Shown: in pieces, positions 1-6,213 of the stretch
Position numbering within the stretch: the first letter of the stretch is position 1
How the letters are laid out: every line of letters starts with the position of its first letter
NCBI GenBank assembly: GCA_937859855.1
Contig: CALMAR010000198.1
Span: forward strand, 1-11,824
Source of the DNA: an uncultured Kineosporia sp.
GTDB lineage: Bacteria > Actinomycetota > Actinomycetes > Actinomycetales > Kineosporiaceae
DNA length: 11,824 nt
Reading direction: 5' to 3'
Translations under genes and position numbers: made by a program
Notes under the pieces: generated by a model
The model's input: only the letters and a program-made list of their open reading frames with translations
The model's database searches: none
Told to the model about the DNA's origin: nothing

Positions 1-103
1 GTGGCGCGGGCCGGCCCCGCCCGCGGGGGCCCCCCGGGCCCCGGCGCCCCCTGTCCCCGCCGGGGCGGGGGGGGCGCGGGCCGGGTGGCCGGCTCGCCGC
101 GGT
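1..103. other. Adenine-free, almost pure G/C tract at window edge
   Basis: The first 103 bases contain no A and only six T. C-runs at 30-35, 39-42, 47-51 and 55-58 form a four-run G-quadruplex pattern for the minus strand. G-runs at 62-65, 67-74, 78-80 and 83-85 form one for the plus strand. The frame of the downstream membrane protein stays open through the whole tract and would read as Gly/Pro/Arg-rich sequence. It could therefore be a disordered N-terminal region of that protein, a GC-rich intergenic segment, or poor-quality sequence at a contig end. The sequence alone does not decide. Confidence 0.6.
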
Positions 104-110
104 AGCCACC

Positions 111-995
111 GTGATCTGGCTCGCGGTGGCCCTGCTCACGGTCTGCTACTTCGTCATCGGCGGCCAGCCGGCCACGGCCTCGGCGCAGAATCTGTTCACT
201 TCGGACGCCGGTTTCCCGATCATGGCTGGCGGCCTGGTAGCAGCCGCCGGGTTGTCACTTCTGTTGCTGCTGGCCGGACTTCGAGGGCTCGCCGCCGCCC
301 GGCGGGCCCCGGTTGCCGATCCCGGGGCCGGCCTGGTGCTGGGCCTGATCGTGCGGGCGGGCGCGCTGGCCGGTACTGGCCTGGTCCTGGTTAAGATCAT
401 CGACGGCTCCGGCCCGCGGGGCCGGCTCGTGCCCAGCACCCATGCCCTGGATGCGCTGGGGGACTCACTGACGGTTCTGGGCCTGGGCATCGTGTTGCTG
501 TCGCTCATACTGTTCCCTCCGTTCGCCCTGGCGGCCACCGCGACCGGGGCGGTGCTGATGCCGGTGCTGACGGCGGAACTCGCGGCCGGGATAGCGGCCG
601 GCGTCGTCACCACGGCTACCGGCGTCATGCTGAACGAGGCTGCCAATTCAGCGGATTCGAGCGCGCCGGGCGGCGGCTCAGGAGCCGGCGAGCCACCGTC
701 GCCGGCCGCGCGCACGAAGGAGATGCTGGAGCACCCGGAACAGTTCGAGGGCCAGACCCCCGCCAGCGTGGCGCAGGAACTGGACAACACGCTCGATCCT
801 TCCACCTGGACCCGGGCGGCGGTGAAGAAGGGAGAGGGCACGCGATGGTTCACCCGCCAGGGCGATTCGTTCACGGTCGAGCACCAGCCGGGCGTGGGCG
901 GCGATCTGCATTCCGGCTGGTATCTGAAGGTGGCCTTCCGCGGAGCCATCCGGCGTATCCCGCTGGACGGCAATCCAGTTCTGGGACCACGATGA
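111..995 (+). CDS. Multi-pass membrane protein with soluble C-terminal toxin-like module (start uncertain)
   Basis: I do not recognise a named family. From the GTG at 111 the protein is 294 aa. About five hydrophobic segments lie at residues 2-18, 38-60, 75-97, 117-140 and 142-172; the last is Ala/Gly/Thr-rich. A Ser/Gly/Pro linker (about 176-198) leads to a compact soluble domain at 200-294. That domain has a helical start (ARTKEMLEHPEQF), Trp233, an RWF motif near 245, EH at 257-258, an LHSGWYLKV strand around 266 and a basic IRRIPLDGNP ending. Hydrophobic region, linker, then a short basic C-terminal module, followed at once by a small gene, is the layout of polymorphic toxins with immunity partners. 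This is inference. No Shine-Dalgarno precedes the GTG and the frame is open to position 3, so the true start may lie upstream of the window. A non-toxin membrane protein remains possible. Confidence 0.7.
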   Translation: MIWLAVALLTVCYFVIGGQPATASAQNLFTSDAGFPIMAGGLVAAAGLSLLLLLAGLRGLAAARRAPVADPGAGLVLGLIVRAGALAGTGLVLVKIIDGSGPRGRLVPSTHALDALGDSLTVLGLGIVLLSLILFPPFALAATATGAVLMPVLTAELAAGIAAGVVTTATGVMLNEAANSADSSAPGGGSGAGEPPSPAARTKEMLEHPEQFEGQTPASVAQELDNTLDPSTWTRAAVKKGEGTRWFTRQGDSFTVEHQPGVGGDLHSGWYLKVAFRGAIRRIPLDGNPVLGPR

Positions 996-1004
996 GGAGC
1001 CGGT

Positions 1005-1412
1005 ATGCCTGAGCAGGGTGCAGCGCCGATGTCGCCCGGCGAGGTCCGCTGGCGGTTGCTGGTGTCGGCGGCCGAAGACTACGAGCCACTCTTCCAAGCA
1101 CTGTGGGAGTTCGGGCTTCCAGGCTCGCCGCAACCCGGCGGCCCAACTGTGGATCAGGTGAAAGGCACACTATGGCAGCTGATCACCGAAGGACTGGTAG
1201 CCCTGTTCCGCGGCTTGGATGCCCGGGACAACTATGTTCTGGTGCCGCCGGAATGGACGGCGTCCGTGTTCGCCGATCCGGCGTCCTGGGCCGAGATCGA
1301 GGATCCGGCCGCCGGGGTTCGCTACTCGACCACGCCGGCCGGTGACACAGCGGTCCGGGTGCGTCCGGCCAACGTGCCCGAGCCGGACTGGCGGGGCGGG
1401 CCGCGCGACTAG
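1005..1412 (+). CDS. Small acidic protein, candidate immunity partner of the upstream gene
   Basis: This 135-aa cytoplasmic protein has no signal peptide or membrane segment. It begins 9 nt after the upstream stop. The AGGAG at 995-999 overlaps that stop codon (TGA 993-995), so translation is probably coupled. An in-frame ATG at 1029 is the alternative start. A helical stretch (GEVRWRLLVSAAEDYEPLFQ, then VDQVKGTLWQLITEGLVALF) precedes a W/P-rich acidic middle (VPPEWTASVFADPASWAEIE) and an RYSTTPAGDTAVR segment. The helix pair ending in EGLVALFRG, followed by a possible beta pair, is compatible with a winged-helix-like fold. The immunity role is inferred only from position, size and acidity; a regulator of the upstream gene is equally allowed. 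The stop shares the palindrome CTAG (1409-1412) with the convergent aminotransferase. Confidence 0.75.
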   Translation: MPEQGAAPMSPGEVRWRLLVSAAEDYEPLFQALWEFGLPGSPQPGGPTVDQVKGTLWQLITEGLVALFRGLDARDNYVLVPPEWTASVFADPASWAEIEDPAAGVRYSTTPAGDTAVRVRPANVPEPDWRGGPRD

Positions 1413-2848
1413 CCTGAGCCCCTTGCCAGCTCATCGATCGCCTCGGCCAGCAGCGCGATCCCGTACCGCGCCTCGTCGTCGGTGATGTTCAGGGCGGGAA
1501 CGACGTGGGTGCGGCCACCGTTGATGAACGGCACCAGGCCCCGGCGCCGGCATCCGGCCGCCAGCCGGGCCATCCGCTCCGCCGGCATCACTTCCCGGGT
1601 GCTCTGATCGGTGACCAGCTCGACCGCCCAGAAGCAGCCAGCCCCGCGCACCTCGCCGACGATCGGACTGCTGGCGGCCAGTTCGGCCAGCGCTGGTCCG
1701 ATCACGGCACGGCCCAGCCGATCGGCGTTCTCGATCAGCTGCTCACCGGCCAGCACACCGATGTTGGCCACGGCGGCCGCGCAGGCCAGCGGATGCCCCG
1801 AGTAGGTCAATCCACCCGGAAAAGGCCTGTCGCGGAAGGTGTTCACGATGGGCTGGCTGACGATCACTCCGCCCAGCGGGACGTACCCGGAATTCACCCC
1901 TTTGGCGAAGGTGATCAGGTCGGGCGCGACAGCGGGGCCGCCCGCCGGAGTCCACTCCCCCGGGGCGCCGGTCGGTGACTCGTTGGCCAGCTCGCAGGCG
2001 AACCAGCGTCCGGCCCGGCCGAACCCGGACATCACCTCGTCGGCGATCCAGAGAATGCCGTGCCGGTCACACAGTTCGCGCACCCCCCGCAGGTATCCGG
2101 CTGGAGGCACCATGATCCCGGCCGTGCCGGGGATCGACTCCAGCACGATCGCGGCGATCGTCGCCGGGCCCTCCAGCGCGATCACCTGCTCGAGGTGAGC
2201 CAGCGCGCGGTCGCACTCCTCGGCGTCGGTGGTGGCGTTGAAGGCCGACCGGTAGAGGAAGGGCCCGAAGGTGTGCACCACCCCCTCGGTGCCGTAGTCA
2301 TTCGGCCAGCGACGCGGATCACCAGTGAGATTGATTGCGGTAGTAGTGTTTCCATGGTAACTGCGGTACCGGCTGATCACCTTGCGCCGCCCGGTGTGCA
2401 GCCGGGCCATCCGGACCGCGTTCTCGATCGCGTCCGCTCCGCCGTTGGTGAAGAACACCATCTGGAACTGGCGGCCCGGGGCTCGTTCCAGAATCAGCCG
2501 AGCTGCCTGCGATCGGGCCACGTTGGCATGCTGCGGCGCGACCATCGCCAGCTGGGCAGCCTGTTCGGCAATGGCGCCAACGACTTTCGGGTGCCCGAAG
2601 CCGACATTGGTGAACACCAGCTGGCCGGAGAAGTCCAGATAGGGGCGGCCATCGCCGTCCCAGATCCATGAGCCCTGCCCGCCGTCCACATAGAAGGGAT
2701 CGCGCCCCTCCTGAGCCAGCCAGGAGTGGAAGACGTGCTGGAGATCCAGCTCGCAGGCGAGCTTGGCCCGCTCCGCCCGGTCCGGATCGGCCGGAACAAC
2801 CGGCACGGTCGGGGGCATGGGCCGGCGGCCGGGCGCAGGGCTGGTCAT
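1409..2848 (-). CDS. Class III PLP-dependent aminotransferase
   Basis: This is a full-length 479-aa class III (omega-type) transaminase, a cytoplasmic PLP enzyme that moves an amino group from an amine or omega-amino acid to a keto acid. Visible family signatures are TNGGADAIENAVRMARLHTG at 134-153 (phosphate binding), YH at 164-165 (ring-stacking region), WIADEVMSGFGR at 267-278 with Asp270 contacting the pyridine nitrogen, and FAKGVNSGYVPLGG at 314-327 with Lys316 as the Schiff-base lysine. An extra Gly/Pro-rich stretch at about 291-308 looks like a surface loop. The sequence resembles proteins usually annotated as 'aspartate aminotransferase family', but such names do not fix the substrate; amine, taurine, beta-alanine or GABA remain open. 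Start chosen at ATG 2848; ATG 2818 is an alternative, and neither has a clear Shine-Dalgarno. It is divergent from the exporter gene across 45 bp. Confidence 0.93.
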   Translation of the reverse strand: MTSPAPGRRPMPPTVPVVPADPDRAERAKLACELDLQHVFHSWLAQEGRDPFYVDGGQGSWIWDGDGRPYLDFSGQLVFTNVGFGHPKVVGAIAEQAAQLAMVAPQHANVARSQAARLILERAPGRQFQMVFFTNGGADAIENAVRMARLHTGRRKVISRYRSYHGNTTTAINLTGDPRRWPNDYGTEGVVHTFGPFLYRSAFNATTDAEECDRALAHLEQVIALEGPATIAAIVLESIPGTAGIMVPPAGYLRGVRELCDRHGILWIADEVMSGFGRAGRWFACELANESPTGAPGEWTPAGGPAVAPDLITFAKGVNSGYVPLGGVIVSQPIVNTFRDRPFPGGLTYSGHPLACAAAVANIGVLAGEQLIENADRLGRAVIGPALAELAASSPIVGEVRGAGCFWAVELVTDQSTREVMPAERMARLAAGCRRRGLVPFINGGRTHVVPALNITDDEARYGIALLAEAIDELARGSG

Positions 2849-2854
2849 CTGCGC

Positions 2855-2860
2855 AGCTTA
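2855..2860 (-). promoter_or_regulatory. Possible -10 element for a leaderless aminotransferase transcript
   Basis: On the minus strand TAAGCT fits the actinobacterial TANNNT -10 pattern and lies 6 nt before the ATG at 2848. With no Shine-Dalgarno present, a leaderless message is plausible. No good -35 hexamer is visible. The 45-bp divergent spacer also contains the palindrome CTGCGCAG (2849-2856) and an 11-bp imperfect palindrome (2880-2890), possible operator halves. This is a weak, pattern-only call. Confidence 0.25.
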
Positions 2861-2893
2861 CGGACGATCCCGGGCCAGGGCAGACTCTGCAGC

Positions 2894-4099
2894 GTGACGG
2901 AGGTACCTCATCGCAGCCTGGAGCAGGTCCTGCAGCACGGTTACTCGCGGCTGCGGGAGCGGGCACACCCGCTGGACGGGCTGCGATCCGGGGTGTTCCG
3001 GCTGGAGCAGGCCTACTGGACGATCGGCCAGTGCGCCATCGGCGCGGTGATCGCCTGGTTGCTGGCCAGCCGGTGGGTGCACCACGGCACACCGGTGTTC
3101 GCACCGATCGCCGCCGTCGTCTGCCTGGGCCTGTCACACGCCGCCCGGCTGCGCCGGGTCGGAGAACTGGCGGCCGGAGTCAGCATCGGCGTGGGCCTGG
3201 CCGACCTGCTGATCCGGCTGATCGGCAGCGGCTGGTGGCAGATCGGCGTGATCACCGCCTGCGCGATGGTCGTGGCCCAGCTGCTTGGCGGGGGCACCCT
3301 GGTCACCAATCAGGCTGCGGTGCAATCCATCTTCCTGGTCGCGCTGCCCCAGCCGGCCGGTGGCGGCCTGGCTCGCTGGGAGGACGCGATCATCGGCGGC
3401 CTGACCGCACTGGTGGTCGCCGCGGTGCTGCCGCCGGATCCGGTGCGCGCCATCCGGCCGCAGGCCCGGCAGCTGATCCACGAGGTCGCCGACGTCGTCC
3501 GGGCCGCCGCGGCCGCGATCCGGGCCGGTGACGCCGCACTGGCCGACGCCACCCTGGAGCGGGCCCGGAGCACCCAGATGAACGTCGAAGCGCTCTCCGG
3601 GGCGCTACTCGGCGGTGAGGAGATCACCCGGATCTCGCCAATGCGCAGGCCTCGACGCGACGACGTCGCCCGCTACCGGCGCACCCTGATCGGAGTCGAC
3701 CGGGCGTCCCGGAATCTGCGGGTGGCGGTCCGGCGGATCGCGGCCGTGCTGGAGGAGGACCAGCCCGTGCCGGTGGCGATCGCCGAGATCCTGGAGCAGC
3801 TCGGACGGATCCTGATCCAGTTGCACGCCGAGGTGGGCACGCGAGGCGCCGACCTGCCCGATGGGCGGCCCGCCAGCCAGGGATCGGTACCCGGTGAGCT
3901 GATCGCTCTGGCGAGCCGGCTCGACCCGGTCAAGCTCGGAGCGTCCACATTGTCCACGACCGTGATCGTGGGACAGATCCGCTCGGCCGCGGTGGACCTG
4001 CTCGGAGTCACCGGGATGGATCTGGTCCAGGCCCGGCATCTGCTGCCGGCCGGGCCGCCCGCACCGCCTGCACCGCCCGCACCGCCTGCACCCGCTTAG
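2894..4099 (+). CDS. FUSC / aromatic acid exporter family membrane protein
   Basis: This 401-aa protein belongs by appearance to the aromatic acid exporter / FUSC (fusaric acid resistance) group: an N-terminal bundle of transmembrane helices and a long cytoplasmic helical domain. After an amphipathic start, QAYWTIGQCAIGAVIAWLLA opens the first helix (about 44-60). Further hydrophobic segments follow at about 66-85 (PVFAPIAAVVCLGLSHA), 91-112, 113-132, 138-152 and 162-182. Residues about 190-385 are charged helices (RQLIHEVADVVRAAAAAIRA and on). The C-terminus is a Pro/Ala repeat from about 387. GTG 2894 was chosen because it lies past the divergent aminotransferase start; the open frame runs back to 2726 but only antisense to that gene. 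The exported substrate is unknown. The TAG stop overlaps the convergent polymerase stop by 4 bp. Confidence 0.85.
   Translation: MTEVPHRSLEQVLQHGYSRLRERAHPLDGLRSGVFRLEQAYWTIGQCAIGAVIAWLLASRWVHHGTPVFAPIAAVVCLGLSHAARLRRVGELAAGVSIGVGLADLLIRLIGSGWWQIGVITACAMVVAQLLGGGTLVTNQAAVQSIFLVALPQPAGGGLARWEDAIIGGLTALVVAAVLPPDPVRAIRPQARQLIHEVADVVRAAAAAIRAGDAALADATLERARSTQMNVEALSGALLGGEEITRISPMRRPRRDDVARYRRTLIGVDRASRNLRVAVRRIAAVLEEDQPVPVAIAEILEQLGRILIQLHAEVGTRGADLPDGRPASQGSVPGELIALASRLDPVKLGASTLSTTVIVGQIRSAAVDLLGVTGMDLVQARHLLPAGPPAPPAPPAPPAPA
4060..4096 (+). repeat. Short tandem repeat encoding a Pro/Ala tail
   Basis: Near-identical 9-bp units (GCACCGCCT / GCACCGCCC alternating) encode the PPAPPAPPAPPAPA tail at the end of the FUSC-like protein. 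Tandem units of nine bases let the tail lengthen or shorten by three residues without a frameshift. The tail ends at the stop codon that overlaps the convergent polymerase gene. Confidence 0.7.
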
Positions 4100-5043
4100 C
4101 CGGCCGGTACCTTCGGGCCGGTGCCAGCCGGGTTGCCCGGCTCCGGCAGCAGCCGCGCCAGCGGATCGCCGTCCACCATCCGCTCCAGTACATCGCCGAT
4201 CTCGAGCTGGAAGAGCGTCGACGGATCATCCAGTTCGCTCCACTCGCGCGGCGCGGCGATGGCCGGCCGGTCCCGCCCGCGCGGGGAGTACGGGCAGATC
4301 GTGGTCTTGGCCGAGTGGTTCTGGCTCCAGTCCAGCAGCACCTTGTTCTTGCGCAGCACCTTGGTCATCCGCGAGACCACCAGCTTGGGCATCTGCCGTT
4401 CCAGATCCTCGGCCAGCCGATGCGCGTACTCGCTCACGACGACGGCGCTCTGCTTGCCCGACACCGCAGCGTAGAGCTGCATACCCTTCCCGCCGCTGGA
4501 GACCGGGAAGGAGTCCAGCCCGTCGCTGGCCAGCCGCTCCCGCACCGCCATGGCCACCTCGGCGCACTCGGGCAGCCCCGCCGGCGGCCCGGGATCGAGA
4601 TCGATCACCAGCAGGTCGGGGTCGCGCATCCCGCCGCGCGGGCCGGCCCGCCACTGCGGCACGTGCAGTTCCAGAGCGGCCAGGTTCGCGGCCCAGATCA
4701 GCCCGGGCAGATCGTCGATGAACGGATAGGTCACCTCCTCGCGGTCCTTGGTGGAGCCGGGTGCGGGCAGCGTGACCTCGCGCAGCCAAGACGGCGCCCC
4801 CCGGGGCACGTTCTTCTCGAAGAAGGTCTGCCCGTTGTCGCCGTCCGGCCAGCGCTTGCGGGTGACCGGACGGTCGCGCAGGTGCGGCAGCAGCAGGCCG
4901 GACACCGCGGTCAGGTAGTGCAGCACCTCGCCCTTGGTCGTGCCGCTGATCGGGTAGAGCACCTTGTCGAGATTGCGCAGCCGCAGCCGCCGCCCCTCGA
5001 CCTCGACGATCTGCTCCTGGCCCGCCTTTTTCGCATCCGGCAC
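4096..5043 (-). CDS. Stand-alone LigD-type primase-polymerase (NHEJ)
   Basis: This 315-aa archaeo-eukaryotic-primase-type polymerase corresponds to the POL domain of LigD, which fills or extends broken DNA ends (often with ribonucleotides) during non-homologous end joining. Visible signatures are LDKVLYP near 25, DRPVTRKRWPDG at 57-68, FFEKNVPRG at 74-82 (end-binding loop region), the metal-binding pair DLD at 148-150, VSSGGKGMQLY at 181-191, and LDWSQNHSAKTTICPYSPRG at 237-256 with Asp238 as the third carboxylate. All catalytic residues are present. The length fits the domain alone, with no ligase or phosphoesterase fused. The start is GTG 5043, with AGGA on the minus strand about 8 nt upstream. 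It lies 114 bp downstream of the ligase gene on the same strand, separated by a palindromic element. It ends tail-to-tail over the FUSC stop. Confidence 0.95.
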   Translation of the reverse strand: MPDAKKAGQEQIVEVEGRRLRLRNLDKVLYPISGTTKGEVLHYLTAVSGLLLPHLRDRPVTRKRWPDGDNGQTFFEKNVPRGAPSWLREVTLPAPGSTKDREEVTYPFIDDLPGLIWAANLAALELHVPQWRAGPRGGMRDPDLLVIDLDPGPPAGLPECAEVAMAVRERLASDGLDSFPVSSGGKGMQLYAAVSGKQSAVVVSEYAHRLAEDLERQMPKLVVSRMTKVLRKNKVLLDWSQNHSAKTTICPYSPRGRDRPAIAAPREWSELDDPSTLFQLEIGDVLERMVDGDPLARLLPEPGNPAGTGPKVPAG

Positions 5044-5069
5044 GGGCTCATCCTGGCCTGTCCCTCCCC

Positions 5070-5139
5070 CGTGATCGCCAGTTCAGCCCGCAGAAGTGCG
5101 GTCTGGGCGCAGCAATTGCGGGCTGAGCTGGCGATCACG
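5070..5139. repeat. Long-stem palindrome between ligase and polymerase genes (element A)
   Basis: The arms 5070-5092 and 5117-5139 are complementary at 22 of 23 positions, the exception being a T/G pair at 5082. The loop of 24 nt (5093-5116) contains a smaller hairpin TGCG/CGCA (5097-5100 with 5108-5111). The left arm begins CGTGATCGCCAGTTCAG. The element lies 18 nt after the ligase stop and 26 nt before the polymerase start, so in RNA it would form a strong hairpin between two co-directional genes. No T-run follows, so it is not a classic intrinsic terminator. Overall size and the CCAG(T/C)T core resemble elements B and C, but homology to them is uncertain. Confidence 0.85.
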
Positions 5140-5157
5140 CACTGGCGGGCGGACCAA

Positions 5158-6126
5158 TCAGGGCTGGCCGAGGGTGACGTCGCCCGGCTCGACGTCGGGC
5201 CGGATCCCCCGGTAGACCGGCTGGCGCAACCGGCCGCCATCGGTTCGCCCGAGATAGCGCACATCGATCACCACCTCCGGCCGGACCCAGTGCGCGCCGC
5301 TCGCGTCGGCCCGGGGGATGGCCTCATCGAACGGTGAATCCCGGCGGCCCAAGGGCCGCAGAAGCCGCTTCAGGTCGGCCTGAGCACTGGCCGACACCAG
5401 GCCGCTGCCGACCCGACCGGCGAACTGCAGCTCCGGCGCCCCGCCATCGACCGGCGCCGACCACCAGCCCAGCAGCAGGGCACCGATCCGCCCGGCGTCG
5501 CTGGTCTCCTCCCTCCAGCCACCGATCAGGACGCTGACCTGGCGTTTGTGCGCCAGTTTGATCCAGTCCGGGCTGCGGAAACCGGGCCGGTAGATCGAGC
5601 TGCGCCGCTTGGCCACCACACCTTCGAGGCGGTGTTCGATGGTGGCCGCGAGCAGCGGCTCCAGCTCGTCCTGCACCGGCGAGAGTTGCCACGACCGGCC
5701 GGATGGCTCCAGCCGCTCCAGCGCCTCGCGGCGCTCCTGCCAGCTGCGCGGCATCAGGTCGACGCCGTACATCCGCAGCGCGTCGAAGGCGATCAGGCTG
5801 GCCGGGGCCTTCGCGGCCAGCGCGGCCGCCTTTCGGGCATCCCGGACATGGAACCGTTCGGCCAGAGTGGCGAACGATGGAGCGCCATCGGCCAGCACGA
5901 CGATCTCGCCGTCCAGCAGCACATCCGGATGCGCCGTCCCCAGATCGGCCAGCTCCGGGAAGGCGATGGTCACATCCCGCTCGGTCCGGCTGGTCAGGCG
6001 CAGCTGCCCCTCGTGGATGTCGGCCAGCACCCGCATCCCGTCCCACTTCACCTCATATGACCAGCGCTCACCGTCGTCCGGCAGTCCCTTCCGGGGATCG
6101 GCCGCAGTGGCGAGCATGGGGCGCAT
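5158..6126 (-). CDS. Stand-alone LigD-type ATP-dependent DNA ligase (NHEJ)
   Basis: This 322-aa ATP-dependent ligase corresponds to the LIG domain of LigD and seals nicks and ends after Ku-dependent joining. The nucleotidyltransferase domain carries motif I EVKWDGMR (Lys27 forms the ligase-AMP intermediate), SRTERD at 46-51, LDGEIV at 71-76 (motif III region), LIAFDALRMYG at 111-121, EGVVAK at 168-173 (motif IV) and DWIKLAHK at 187-194 (motif V). The OB-fold follows from about 195, including GRVGSGL and PVYRGIRPD near the C-terminus. Start ATG 6126 was chosen because the open frame beyond it (to 6477) reads antisense to ku; ATG 6117 is a close alternative. There is no Shine-Dalgarno; a TAGCAT 8 nt upstream suggests a leaderless message. 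It is divergent from ku by 87 bp. The sequence matches the LigD ligase pattern better than what I recall of mycobacterial LigC. Confidence 0.95.
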   Translation of the reverse strand: MRPMLATAADPRKGLPDDGERWSYEVKWDGMRVLADIHEGQLRLTSRTERDVTIAFPELADLGTAHPDVLLDGEIVVLADGAPSFATLAERFHVRDARKAAALAAKAPASLIAFDALRMYGVDLMPRSWQERREALERLEPSGRSWQLSPVQDELEPLLAATIEHRLEGVVAKRRSSIYRPGFRSPDWIKLAHKRQVSVLIGGWREETSDAGRIGALLLGWWSAPVDGGAPELQFAGRVGSGLVSASAQADLKRLLRPLGRRDSPFDEAIPRADASGAHWVRPEVVIDVRYLGRTDGGRLRQPVYRGIRPDVEPGDVTLGQP

Positions 6127-6134
6127 GGTGGTTG

Positions 6135-6140
6135 ATGCTA
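6135..6140 (-). promoter_or_regulatory. Candidate -10 box for leaderless ligase mRNA
   Basis: TAGCAT on the minus strand matches TANNNT and is separated from the ligase ATG (6126) by 8 nt, the distance expected if transcription starts at or next to the A of the start codon. The absence of a Shine-Dalgarno supports this. No convincing -35 is visible, which is common in actinobacterial promoters. The 87-bp spacer (6127-6213) must also hold the ku promoter, which I cannot place. Confidence 0.35.
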
Positions 6141-6213
6141 GGCAATCCGGGGCAGGACAGGGGATGCTGGTAGTAGTGAACTGGCAGGTCAACACCGGTA
6201 GCGGGAGGCAGCG

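Noticed and set aside
2726..2893. Longer start for the FUSC-like protein
   Set aside because: The extra 56 codons are antisense to the aminotransferase N-terminus and lack family character; GTG 2894 is preferred.
4315..5337. Plus-strand open frame (340 codons) across the polymerase and ligase ends
   Set aside because: Antisense to two genes with complete catalytic motifs; no recognisable protein and no ribosome site.
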